62,448 bases of DNA from assembly GCA_014237925.1 (NCBI GenBank), contig JABACB010000006.1, forward strand, positions 1 to 62,448, read 5' to 3'. Below the pieces are notes generated by a model. That model was not told the DNA's origin, searched no databases, and saw nothing but the letters and a program-made list of their open reading frames with translations. This DNA comes from Alphaproteobacteria bacterium. GTDB taxonomy: Bacteria > Pseudomonadota > Alphaproteobacteria > JABAAW01. The position numbers were made by a program, and so were the translations under genes. Shown in pieces: positions 25,625-33,354 of this stretch; position 1 is the stretch's first letter; every line of letters starts with the position of its first letter.

Positions 25625-27004
25625 TTATGGATCTTCGTTTTTGTTGCCAAAGTTATCCACCAACCAGTTATTAAAATTCACCTCAGAATTGTGGAGATCA
25701 AAATCGAATACAACATCTCCTGTAGATACATTCGTTAATTTGATTTGATATGGCTGACCTTCTTTTCTAGCAACGAAAGCAATATAATCTGGTTTTGTTT
25801 TTTCTGCTTCTTCGTAAGAAGAAGATTCAAAAAAAGCAGCCCCAGAAAAATTATTTTTACAAAACTCATTTCTTAAATCTTCAATGAGATTAACAAGATC
25901 TCTTCCATAATCAGATGCTTTAAAAGAGTCGTTTCCTATTAAACATATTTTTGTTATACGAGGGTCAGCAGTTTGAATTTTTTCGTTTTCTTGAAATTCC
26001 AACAAACGTTCTAACCCTGCAGCCCACCCAATGGCACTAACAGGATTTTTTCCTCCCAACTCCACGCATAATCCGTCATAACGTCCCCCCGCCAACACCG
26101 TTGCCTGCGCCCGTTCCGTCCTATTTTCCACAAATTCAAAAACAAACCCATTGTAGTAATCTAACCCACGCACAAGCCTTGTGTCGCAAGAATATGGAAT
26201 TTTTAAACTTTCAAAAGACTCTTGAACTTTATCAAAATTATCTTGTGAAATTTTATTTAAGACAAATGGAGGAGCTTTTTCTATCGCCTCCTGGTCGACA
26301 GAATTTTTAGAATCCAAAATACGCAAAGGGCTACGCTTCAATCGTTCGATACTCTCGTCCGAAAGAGCCTCGTTCTTTGCGTATTGTTGGAAATGCTGTC
26401 TTAAAACCTCGCTGTAACGCGCCCTCTCCTCCGTATTGCCAAGCCAATTGATCTTAAGCTCAATAACATCTTTTAATCCCAATTTTATAAGAAAACGCCA
26501 AGCGCAAGCGACAACCTCTACTTCTTTGTCGATATTGTAGACATCGCGCGCGGGCTTATGTAGACACTCTACGCCGCATTGATGAAATTGACGAAACCTC
26601 CCCCTTTGCGGTCTCTCCCTGCGAAACATCGCTCCTTCGTAAAACCACCGCTGCGGCAAAGTCTGCGTCAACCCATTCTCGATCAACATTCGCACGACCC
26701 CCGCCGTCCCCTCAGGACGCAAACACAACTCATCGCTACGATCGTTCTTGTCCTTCTTGTCCTCAAACGAATACATCTCCTTCATCACAACATCACTATC
26801 TAACCCCAACGAACGCCGATACAAACTCGCCCGCTCCAAGATAGGAATCTCCACACGCTCGAATCCATACAAGCGCGCAACATCCTCCGCAATCCGCGCA
26901 ATCCTCCGTAGCCCCGCCGCACGCGCAGGCAAAAAATCCTGCATCCCACGAACCCGACGAATAGGCTCAATCCTGCCTCGCTTCTTTTCGCTCTTCTCGC
27001 TCAT
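25625..27004 (-). CDS. hisS: Histidyl-tRNA synthetase
   Basis: A class II synthetase of 459 residues that charges tRNA-His. It has motif 1 region VRGMQDFLP, motif 2 FRRERPQRGRFRQFHQ (127-142), the histidine-specific LVRGLDYYNG (277-286) and AGGRYDGL. Motif 3 GWAAGLERLL and a C-terminal anticodon-binding domain follow. ATG 27004 is used. Base composition changes inside the gene: the 3' half (about 25625-26310, residues 232-459) is strongly AT-rich with AAA/AAT/TTT codons, whereas the 5' part resembles its neighbours. The protein remains intact, so the change is compositional, possibly from recombination with an AT-rich donor. Confidence 0.95.
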   Translation of the reverse strand: MSEKSEKKRGRIEPIRRVRGMQDFLPARAAGLRRIARIAEDVARLYGFERVEIPILERASLYRRSLGLDSDVVMKEMYSFEDKKDKNDRSDELCLRPEGTAGVVRMLIENGLTQTLPQRWFYEGAMFRRERPQRGRFRQFHQCGVECLHKPARDVYNIDKEVEVVACAWRFLIKLGLKDVIELKINWLGNTEERARYSEVLRQHFQQYAKNEALSDESIERLKRSPLRILDSKNSVDQEAIEKAPPFVLNKISQDNFDKVQESFESLKIPYSCDTRLVRGLDYYNGFVFEFVENRTERAQATVLAGGRYDGLCVELGGKNPVSAIGWAAGLERLLEFQENEKIQTADPRITKICLIGNDSFKASDYGRDLVNLIEDLRNEFCKNNFSGAAFFESSSYEEAEKTKPDYIAFVARKEGQPYQIKLTNVSTGDVVFDFDLHNSEVNFNNWLVDNFGNKNEDP

Positions 27005-27045
27005 CGCCGTTGTTCACACACAAAAAGATCCCCCCACACCTCCCC

Positions 27046-27333
27046 CTAAAGCATCCGAAACGCATACTCCCGAATCAACTGCCCCAAAAACCACAACCCA
27101 ATCAACGCGATCACCGGCGAGAAATCAACCCCCGAAACCGAAGGAATAACACGACGAATCGGACGCAACAAGGGCTCGGTCAAACGATACAAAACCTCCA
27201 ACACCGAGCGCACAACAGACGAATGCGCGTTGATCACGCCAAACGCCAACAGCCAACTCAACACCGCAACCGCAATGATGCACCAGCCGTACAAACGCAA
27301 CAGCAACAACACAAGATTGATCAAAGAATGCAT
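27046..27333 (-). CDS. YggT-family membrane protein
   Basis: A small inner-membrane protein of 95 residues (ATG 27333; TTG 27339 possible). Two hydrophobic hairpins, SLINLVLLLLRLYGWCIIAV and SPVIALIGLWFLGQL, flank the conserved LYRLTEPLLRPIRRVIP loop that defines YggT. Homologues are linked to osmotic stress or cell-division/segregation phenotypes; no enzymatic activity is known. It lies 41 bp upstream of hisS on the same strand. Confidence 0.9.
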   Translation of the reverse strand: MHSLINLVLLLLRLYGWCIIAVAVLSWLLAFGVINAHSSVVRSVLEVLYRLTEPLLRPIRRVIPSVSGVDFSPVIALIGLWFLGQLIREYAFRML

Positions 27334-27370
27334 AAGCAAACCCTAGCGAAAACCCCCCTCGACACGCAAG

Positions 27371-27413
27371 CAAAAAAAGAGGACGCGGGCAACAAAACGA
27401 AGCCCGCGTCCTC
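27371..27413 (-). terminator. Rho-independent terminator of the outer-membrane protein gene
   Basis: A perfect 12 bp stem (gaggacgcgggc 27379-27390 with gcccgcgtcctc 27402-27413) and an 11 nt loop. On the minus strand it is followed by TTTTTTT (27372-27378). It lies 45 bp after the stop of the gene ending at 27458 and insulates yggT from it. Confidence 0.93.
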
Positions 27414-27457
27414 AGATGTTCCCAAAAGAGCTAGCAATCGAGAACTGGCAATGAAAG

Positions 27458-28567
27458 TTAGTAGATGTAGCCCAACGCGAAAGTCGGGCTGGCGTAGAAG
27501 ACCTTCTCAGGTTCGACAGTGAGAGAAGGGATTCCTCCTCCAAAATCGTACTTCACTTCGCCAGGATCGATGACACCAAGCCCCGTCTTGACCGTGAGGT
27601 TGAACCCGTTCTTCAGGTAGTAGCTGATGCCGAGAACACCGCCGCCGCCGATGCCGCCTTCGGTCGAGACGCTCGGCAAGGAAGGAATCAAGCTGGCATA
27701 CCCCCCTTGCGAAACATACAGCTCGCCTCCGACGATGAAGCCCAGCCCAGGCATACCGCTTCCCAGCACATATTCGTACGCCGCTGACACGAAGAAAGCC
27801 GTAGCATCCCCCTTGGCTTTGGAAAGATCATCGATGCCGTAGCCTGCTTGCAGACCCTGTTCCAATGCAGCGATTGCCGCGGCTCTTGCTGTGGCTCTTG
27901 CCTCGGCTATTGCTGCCTGTCCTTCCTCCGAGGCTATTGCCCCGGCTATTGCTGCCTGTCCTTCCTCCGAGGCTATTGCCTCATCACGGATTCCTTGGAA
28001 GACTTCGTTGATGATTTCTTGCTGAGCTTCAGGAGGCAGAGAAGTAAATGCCGGAGCTCCCGGCTGTGCGCCTGCGCCCAACGCATAAGCACCAGCAGCA
28101 ATAGCACCATCGACTTGTGCTTGTAATGGCTCACTTATTCCGGCACCGGCGAGGGCTTGAATGGTACCATCTCTAGCAGCTTGGAGACCACCATCAGCAA
28201 CTCTTTCCTCAGCAATATCCCTAGCAACGCCCTCAGCAATATCCTGAGCAGCACCTGCAGCAGCGTTTTGAATTCCGCTACGAAAGTCATCGTAGCTCTC
28301 CCCGTTCCATGTGGCTTTGGTGAGGTTGGCCCCAGGGCTTGTTCCTGCAGCGCCTGCCAAGCCGATGCGTAGCACCGAACCTTTCGGACGATGCTCGTCT
28401 TGTCCCTGGAAGCCGAACAGAAACTCTCCGCCCATGCCGTGCAACTGGAAGCCCACCGAGGTGTAACCCACGTTGAAGCCGAACTGCAACCCCTTTGCAG
28501 GAGACGCAAACAAACCCGAAAAACCCGCCGCCAAGCAAGCGAGGGCAACAACAATTCCTTTTCTCAT
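27458..28567 (-). CDS. Outer-membrane β-barrel protein with Ala-rich helical insert
   Basis: A 369-residue exported protein I do not recognise by name. It has a classic signal peptide (MRKGIVVALACLAAGFSGLF, cleavage near SPAKG). An N-terminal β region (LQFGFNVGYTSVGFQLHGMG) is followed at about 95-245 by an Ala/Glu/Gln-rich, apparently helical insert with a 13-residue direct duplication, (A)IASEEGQAAIAGA/AIASEEGQAAIAEA. A second β region (FFVSAAYEYVLGSGM to FALGYIY) ends in a terminal aromatic residue, as barrel substrates do. ATG 28567 has a strong AAGGAG 9 nt upstream. With its own promoter gap and terminator it is probably a single-gene, well expressed unit. The insert may form a surface or periplasmic helical hairpin (inference). 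Confidence 0.75.
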   Translation of the reverse strand: MRKGIVVALACLAAGFSGLFASPAKGLQFGFNVGYTSVGFQLHGMGGEFLFGFQGQDEHRPKGSVLRIGLAGAAGTSPGANLTKATWNGESYDDFRSGIQNAAAGAAQDIAEGVARDIAEERVADGGLQAARDGTIQALAGAGISEPLQAQVDGAIAAGAYALGAGAQPGAPAFTSLPPEAQQEIINEVFQGIRDEAIASEEGQAAIAGAIASEEGQAAIAEARATARAAAIAALEQGLQAGYGIDDLSKAKGDATAFFVSAAYEYVLGSGMPGLGFIVGGELYVSQGGYASLIPSLPSVSTEGGIGGGGVLGISYYLKNGFNLTVKTGLGVIDPGEVKYDFGGGIPSLTVEPEKVFYASPTFALGYIY

Positions 28568-28800
28568 CGGAAAAAACTCCTTTTTGTGATGATGTTGTTC
28601 GTATCAGAACGATCGTCCCCCTGTTGATCCCCCTGTGTCTCGCTTCGCTCCAAGTTCCCCCGCAGTCCCCCCGCTCCAAGCTCCCTGCAAGCACGACACA
28701 AGAGGCACTTGTAGCACCCTCGTCTTCCCCTCGTCAACGCCAAATGAAAAAAGACATGGGAATCCGTAGAATTCGTCGAGGATCGATCAAGGTTGATCGA
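28568..28800. promoter_or_regulatory. Promoter gap of the outer-membrane protein gene with a palindrome
   Basis: A 233 bp non-coding gap. At 28781-28802 two 10 bp arms, GATCGATCAA and its exact complement, are separated by only 2 bp, giving a near-perfect 22 bp palindrome. It touches the stop codon of the upstream small membrane gene and has no T-run, so it reads more like an operator or protein-binding site than a terminator. No clear -35/-10 pair could be fixed by eye. Confidence 0.5.
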
Positions 28801-29268
28801 TCAAGTTTCGAAAAATGTGCTCGGATTGCTCGGTACAGGCAAATCGATGCCCCCCTCTCCGAAGCCGCCGAAAAGCCCCGCCAGCAATGCCACCACGAAA
28901 AAGACAACATTCATGACGCACAAACCCTTGACGACAGCAGACCAAAAGGGCTGCTTCGCGCCGTTCTTGTGCGCCGAGCGCCACAACCCCACCAGCTGCC
29001 ACACAGAGATCCCCACCGAAAACACGCCCAACAGCACAACGCCTGTCGGCGAGAGCATGATGCGTCGTAATAGGATCCCCGCTCCCAAGTTGACGAAGAA
29101 GCAGTTGATCCAAAAGGACTCGGCAAGCGACAAATTCCCGCGCCAATGGTCTTGAACCCACGCGCACAAGGAAAGCCACACGCGCCGCCAAAAGTCTTCC
29201 CCATGGAATTTGTTGGGGAATTTGTTGGGGAATTTGTTGGGAAATTTGTTGGGGGACATGTCTGCCAT
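28801..29268 (-). CDS. Small conserved-type membrane protein
   Basis: A 155-residue protein of unknown function (ATG 29268; ATG 29259 possible). After a repeat-derived NKFPNKFPNKFPNKF leader come W-rich segments FWRRVWLSLCAWVQDHWRG, then membrane stretches FVNLGAGILLRRIMLSPTGV and VLLGVFSVGISVWQLVGLWR. The Gly-Leu-Trp-Arg-Ser-Ala signature ending the second helix is shared by a family of small hypothetical membrane proteins. A third helix lies near the C-terminus (VVKGLCVMNVVFFVVALLAG). It is 54 bp downstream of mttB on the same strand and may be co-transcribed with it. Confidence 0.65.
   Translation of the reverse strand: MADMSPNKFPNKFPNKFPNKFHGEDFWRRVWLSLCAWVQDHWRGNLSLAESFWINCFFVNLGAGILLRRIMLSPTGVVLLGVFSVGISVWQLVGLWRSAHKNGAKQPFWSAVVKGLCVMNVVFFVVALLAGLFGGFGEGGIDLPVPSNPSTFFET
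29205..29252. repeat. 12 bp tandem repeat, 4 copies, at the start of the small membrane gene
   Basis: Four 12 bp units (ggaatttgttgg) code for repeated NKFP right after the start codon. Confidence 0.92.
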
Positions 29269-29322
29269 CGGTGTTAAAACAATCTGCGGCGGCAAAGCTA
29301 TCCGCCAAGGCGATCATCAAGA

Positions 29323-30894
29323 CTAGATCCAGGAATCGGGCATGGACTCCTTGCGCTTTTGGACGAAGTCTCGCAGGTTCTCATCGAGCGCCGCGTCGAT
29401 CGGCGGCGCTTCATACTCGTCCAACATCTTCTCCACCTTTTCCGCCGCGCGCGCGACCATGTCCTTCTCTCCTTCGGCTTTCCAGCGCTCGAAGGATTCG
29501 TTGTCGACGAAGGGCGAGTTGTGGGAGGCGGTCTCGAAATTGGTTTGCGTGTGCGCGCATCCCAAGTAGTGTCCGCCCGGTCCCACCTCTCGGAGCGCGT
29601 CGAAGGCGAGCTGGTTTTCGTCGATATCGGGCGCGGTAGCAAGCCTGACGAAGCCCATGGCTTGGTCTGCGTCGATGACGAACTTTTCGTAGTCCATAAC
29701 CAGCCCTCCCTCCAGCCATCCCGCCGAATGCATGACGACATGGTTTCCCGCGAACAGGTTTGTTTGCATGGAGATCGCCGATTCGTAGGCTGCCTGCGCG
29801 TCCGTGACCTTGGAGCCGCACAAGGCGCCGCTGGAGCGCAACGGGAAGCCCAGCCTGCGCGCGATCTGCGCACAACCGAGCTGTACCATGCTGGATTCGG
29901 CTGTCCCGAAGCAGGGCGCGCCCGAGAGCATGGAGAGCGAGGTTGCGAAAGTTCCCATGATGTGCGGTGCACCCTTGTGGTAGAGCTGTACGAGAGCTGC
30001 GCCGAACAGGCTTTCGGCGTAGATTTGCGAAAGCGTGCCTGCAACGGTGACGGGTCCCATCGCGCCGGAGAGGATGAAAGGCGAGACGATGCAGGGCTGG
30101 TTCGCGCGCGCATAGACCTTGAGCGCGCCCGTCATCGTGCTGTCGAAGACGAGCGGCGAGTTGACATTGATGATGGCACTGATCACGGCGTTGTTGCGGG
30201 TGAACTCTTCGCCGAAGATGATCTTTGCAAAGTCGACGGAATCTTGAGCGCGCTCGGGCGCCGTCACAGAGCCAAGAAAGCTTTTGTCCGAATAGCGCGC
30301 GTGGCTGTAGAGCATTTCCAAGTGTCGCTTGTTGACGGGAAGATCGGTCGGCTCGCAAAGGGTGCCGCCGTTGTGGTGCAACGCGGGCGAGAGGTAGGTC
30401 AGCTTCGAAAAGTTGCGGAAGTCCTCGATCGTCGCATAGCGACGTCCCTCCTTCAGCGAGCGCACGAACGGAGGTCCGTAGGTAGGCATAAACACGGTTG
30501 CATCGCCGCCGATTTGCACCGAGCGCTTCGGATTGCGCGCATGCAGCGTGAACTGAGACGGCACGCTTCTCACGATATCGAGCAGCATGGATTCGTCGCA
30601 TCGAACGCGCTCGCCTTCGACCTTCGCCCCCGCCTGTTTCCACAGCGCGAGCGATTCGGCGTCTTCTCGAAACTCCAAGCCGATCTCCTTGACAATCTTC
30701 GCGCCGTTGCGGCAGATGCGATCGATCTGCTCGTCGGAGAAGAAGTTGTAGACGGGCATGCGGCGCGTGATATAGGGCACCGCCGTGTCGCGTTGATCGA
30801 GGGCGGCTTGCGCACGCAGTGCCTTGCGACCTTCGCGCCCGCCGCTGCGACGACGTTCCGAAGAAGAAACATCCGTGGAAACTTCTGCCATCAT
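29323..30894 (-). CDS. MttB-family (trimethylamine methyltransferase-like) corrinoid methyltransferase
   Basis: A 523-residue member of the MttB superfamily (COG5598). It contains RRMPVYNFFSDEQIDRI, FMPTYGPPFV, LHHNGGTLCEPTDLPVNKRH, GSVTAPERAQDSVDFA, INVNSPLVFDSTMTGA and LREVGPGGHYLGCAHTQTNF. The reading frame has no internal UAG. It is therefore a pyrrolysine-free type, like glycine-betaine methyltransferase MtgB and its relatives, which move a methyl group from a quaternary amine to a corrinoid protein. No corrinoid-binding protein gene is in the window, so the partner is elsewhere. ATG 30894 or 30891. Substrate unknown. It is divergent from the protease gene across a repeat-filled gap. Confidence 0.88.
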   Translation of the reverse strand: MMAEVSTDVSSSERRRSGGREGRKALRAQAALDQRDTAVPYITRRMPVYNFFSDEQIDRICRNGAKIVKEIGLEFREDAESLALWKQAGAKVEGERVRCDESMLLDIVRSVPSQFTLHARNPKRSVQIGGDATVFMPTYGPPFVRSLKEGRRYATIEDFRNFSKLTYLSPALHHNGGTLCEPTDLPVNKRHLEMLYSHARYSDKSFLGSVTAPERAQDSVDFAKIIFGEEFTRNNAVISAIINVNSPLVFDSTMTGALKVYARANQPCIVSPFILSGAMGPVTVAGTLSQIYAESLFGAALVQLYHKGAPHIMGTFATSLSMLSGAPCFGTAESSMVQLGCAQIARRLGFPLRSSGALCGSKVTDAQAAYESAISMQTNLFAGNHVVMHSAGWLEGGLVMDYEKFVIDADQAMGFVRLATAPDIDENQLAFDALREVGPGGHYLGCAHTQTNFETASHNSPFVDNESFERWKAEGEKDMVARAAEKVEKMLDEYEAPPIDAALDENLRDFVQKRKESMPDSWI

Positions 30895-30906
30895 TGACCT
30901 CTCATC

Positions 30907-31172
30907 AGTTCGTTCTTGCAGTTCGTTCTTGCAGTTCGTTCTTGTAGCGTATTCTTGCTTTTTTTTGCCTTGTTCGCAATTTTTTTACGCAAAAAATCTT
31001 GCTTTGGAAGAAGAAAATACCATATGATAGATAGCATAGAATTTAACGCTTGCTTTGTCGTTGTGTCTCTCTACTTATCGCTCTTTCGGGAATCTCTCTT
31101 TCGGGAGTCTCTCTTTCGGGGATCCCTCTTTCGGGAATCCCTCTTTCGGGAATCCCTCTTTCGGGGATCCCT
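30907..31172. repeat. Divergent mttB/degP gap with 13 bp and 15 bp tandem arrays
   Basis: At 30907-30958 there are four 13 bp units (agttcgttcttgc). At about 31081-31172 there are six 15 bp units (ctctttcgggaatct type, alternating gaat and ggga). The second array ends 14 bp before the protease ATG. It is open in the protease frame back to ATG 31024, where it would encode LFRES/LFRGS repeats. Both divergent promoters must lie within or between the arrays. Confidence 0.88.
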
Positions 31173-31185
31173 CTTGGGGTCTCGT

Positions 31186-32751
31186 ATGTCCTTTCTCTCG
31201 CGTGTGCTGTCGCGTGTGTCCTTGCGCGTACTATTGCGCGTACTCTTGACTCGTGCTTCGGCGAGCGCGACGCTCGCTTTGCTCCTTTTGTCCGTCGTTG
31301 CAACGGCGGAAGCGCGCTCTCGTCCCGGCTCTTTCGCCGACCTTGCCGAAAAGCTTTCGCCTTCGGTGGTCAACATTCAGGCGCGTTATGCCGTCAGCGA
31401 AAGCAAGCGTCGGAGCGGATTGCAGTTTGAGTTTCGCGCACCGCCTGGCTCGCAGTTGGAAGAGCTCTTTCGCCAATTCCGCGAGCAGCAAGGACAAGGC
31501 AACCGCCAACAGCGCCGTCGTTCGCGCTCGCAAGGCTCGGGCTTTGTGATCGATTCGAAAGGGCTGATCGTCACGAACAACCATGTGATCGACAAGGCGG
31601 AGAGCATCTTAGTTGTGTTGCAGGACGGAACCAAGCTTGCGGCAGAGGTTGTCGGCAGGGATATTCAGACCGACCTGGCCTTGTTGCGCGTCAAGCACGA
31701 GAAGGCTCTGCCCGCCGTCTCATGGGGCGATTCGAACAAGACGCGCGTAGGAGACTGGGTCATGGCGATCGGCAACCCGCTCGGCTTCGGCGGCAGCGTG
31801 ACGGCGGGGATCGTCTCGGCGCGCGGACGCAACATTCGCGCAGGTCCCTACGACGACTTCATTCAGACGGACGCGCCGATCAATCGCGGCAATTCGGGGG
31901 GACCTCTGTTCGACCTTTCGGGGCGCGTGATCGGTATCAACACGGCGATCGTCTCGCCCAGCGGTGGATCGATCGGAATCGGGTTCGCCATACCCTCGCG
32001 CGTCGCGCGCACGATCATCGACCAACTCGGACAGCACGGCGCGGCACGGCGCGCTTGGATGGGAATCGCGTTTCAGCCTGTGACGGAAGATATCGCGCAG
32101 GGCTTGGGCTGGAAGAGATCTCGCAAGGCGGAGGGCGTCATCGTTACGGGTGTGGCGCCGAAAAGCCCTGCGGCGCACGCGGGAATCAAGAGCGGCGATG
32201 TCATCGTTTCGTACAATCGCAAGAAGGTGACGCGCGACGATCGTCTGCCGTGGATGGTTGCGCAGACGCCTGTCGGCAAGACGGTTCCTGTCGAGGTTTT
32301 GCGCTCAGGCAAGCGGCTTGTGTTGTCGTTGAAGGTTGCACGCCTCAGCGAGGAACGCCTTGCCAGCGCGCGGCAAGGGGGGGCTCAAGGGGGGGCGGAG
32401 AAGGAGAAGTCTCGCAACGGCGTTGTGAAGGGAGAGGTGAAGACGACCGCGTTGCCTGCGCTCGGGGTCGAGGTTGTGGCGCTGACCGAAACATTGCGTT
32501 CGCGCAACAAGGTTCCGCGCTCTGTCGAGGGGGTCGTTGTCGTGAAGGCGGGCATCGAGGCGAGGGAGAAGGGTTTGCAACGCGGCGCTCTGATCCGCGA
32601 GATCAACGGTGTCAAGGTTGCCTCCATCGCAGCGGCGGGACGCGCTTTGGCGAAGGCGAAGAAGGCGGGACGCAAGGCGGTGCTGTTGAAAATCTCCGAC
32701 TTGCAGGGCAAGCGCGATCTCTACATCGGCGTTCCGTTCAAGGCTTCGTGA
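31186..32751 (+). CDS. degP: Periplasmic serine protease, DegP/HtrA family (Do-like)
   Basis: An envelope quality-control protease of 521 residues from ATG 31186. It has an Arg-rich then hydrophobic signal sequence (to about residue 42, TAEA-R). The trypsin-like domain has triad His133 (TNNHVI), Asp163 (TDLALL) and Ser237 (GNSGGP). A Gln/Arg-rich LA-type loop (about 98-116) and two PDZ domains (about 265-360 and 425-515) follow. This two-PDZ layout is DegP/DegQ-like. An earlier ATG 31024 would add 54 residues of repeat-encoded LFRES units that do not look like a signal peptide. rpoZ follows 28 bp downstream. Confidence 0.93.
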   Translation: MSFLSRVLSRVSLRVLLRVLLTRASASATLALLLLSVVATAEARSRPGSFADLAEKLSPSVVNIQARYAVSESKRRSGLQFEFRAPPGSQLEELFRQFREQQGQGNRQQRRRSRSQGSGFVIDSKGLIVTNNHVIDKAESILVVLQDGTKLAAEVVGRDIQTDLALLRVKHEKALPAVSWGDSNKTRVGDWVMAIGNPLGFGGSVTAGIVSARGRNIRAGPYDDFIQTDAPINRGNSGGPLFDLSGRVIGINTAIVSPSGGSIGIGFAIPSRVARTIIDQLGQHGAARRAWMGIAFQPVTEDIAQGLGWKRSRKAEGVIVTGVAPKSPAAHAGIKSGDVIVSYNRKKVTRDDRLPWMVAQTPVGKTVPVEVLRSGKRLVLSLKVARLSEERLASARQGGAQGGAEKEKSRNGVVKGEVKTTALPALGVEVVALTETLRSRNKVPRSVEGVVVVKAGIEAREKGLQRGALIREINGVKVASIAAAGRALAKAKKAGRKAVLLKISDLQGKRDLYIGVPFKAS

Positions 32752-32779
32752 TGCAAAATTTGGTGAGAAAGGTGCTGCG

Positions 32780-33319
32780 ATGTCGCGTGTTACGATAGAG
32801 GATTGCGTCGCCTCGATAGCGAATCGTTTTCGCTTGGTGATGTGCAGCGCGCAGCGCGGGCGCGAGCTGGCGAGCGGGGTCGAGCCTACGGTGGAGCGTG
32901 ATCGAGTGATCAAGCAGGAGAAAAACGCGGTGATTGCCTTGCGCGAGATTACGCAGGGCAATTTGGATGTCGAGGCTTTGGAGGATTCGATCGTGAGGAA
33001 TCATCGCCGCTTCTCTCCGATCGAGGATGCTGCAGACGAGGGCAGCGAGAAGGACGAGGGGCGAGCTCCGTTGCTTTCTGCAGAGGGGGCTGCTTCTTCC
33101 GTTGCGGGTTCTGACGAGCTTCTGCCTGAAATTCATGCAGAGGCGGTTTTCGGGGCGGAGAAGGCTACGGACGACACGGTCTCCGATCCCTCCGGTATCT
33201 CCGATACCTCCGATCCCTCCGGTATCTCCGATATCTCCTCCGATACAGAGGATGCCTCCGCCTCCGCTTCTGCTTCTGACAGCGGCGGCGCGGTTGCCGA
33301 CGACGGGGAGGGCAGCTGA
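32780..33319 (+). CDS. rpoZ: RNA polymerase omega subunit with long acidic tail
   Basis: Residues 1-80 are a typical omega: MSRVTIEDCVASIANRFRLV, an RARELA-like RGRELASG, and KNAVIALREITQG. Omega helps assemble RNA polymerase by holding β'. The gene is 179 codons; the extra 100 residues form a disordered, acidic Ser/Asp/Glu tail with a repeat (DPSGISDTSDPSGISDIS) and an (SA)n tract. Such tails are seen in alphaproteobacterial omegas but are usually shorter. It lies between the protease and pdxJ, 20-35 bp from each, probably in one transcript. Confidence 0.93.
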   Translation: MSRVTIEDCVASIANRFRLVMCSAQRGRELASGVEPTVERDRVIKQEKNAVIALREITQGNLDVEALEDSIVRNHRRFSPIEDAADEGSEKDEGRAPLLSAEGAASSVAGSDELLPEIHAEAVFGAEKATDDTVSDPSGISDTSDPSGISDISSDTEDASASASASDSGGAVADDGEGS

Positions 33320-33354
33320 GGCTGTTCGAGCTGTCGCGTTTGGGAGGGCTTGGA

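Noticed and set aside
25363-25650. A 95-codon minus-strand frame between prfA and hisS
   Set aside because: It begins inside hisS, covers both arms of the inverted repeat, has a Lys/Thr-rich composition and no recognisable domain or ribosome-binding site.
30916-31185. An N-terminal extension of the DegP-like protease reading through the 15 bp array (LFRES repeats)
   Set aside because: The normal signal peptide starts at ATG 31186; the extension would place repeats before it and break secretion.
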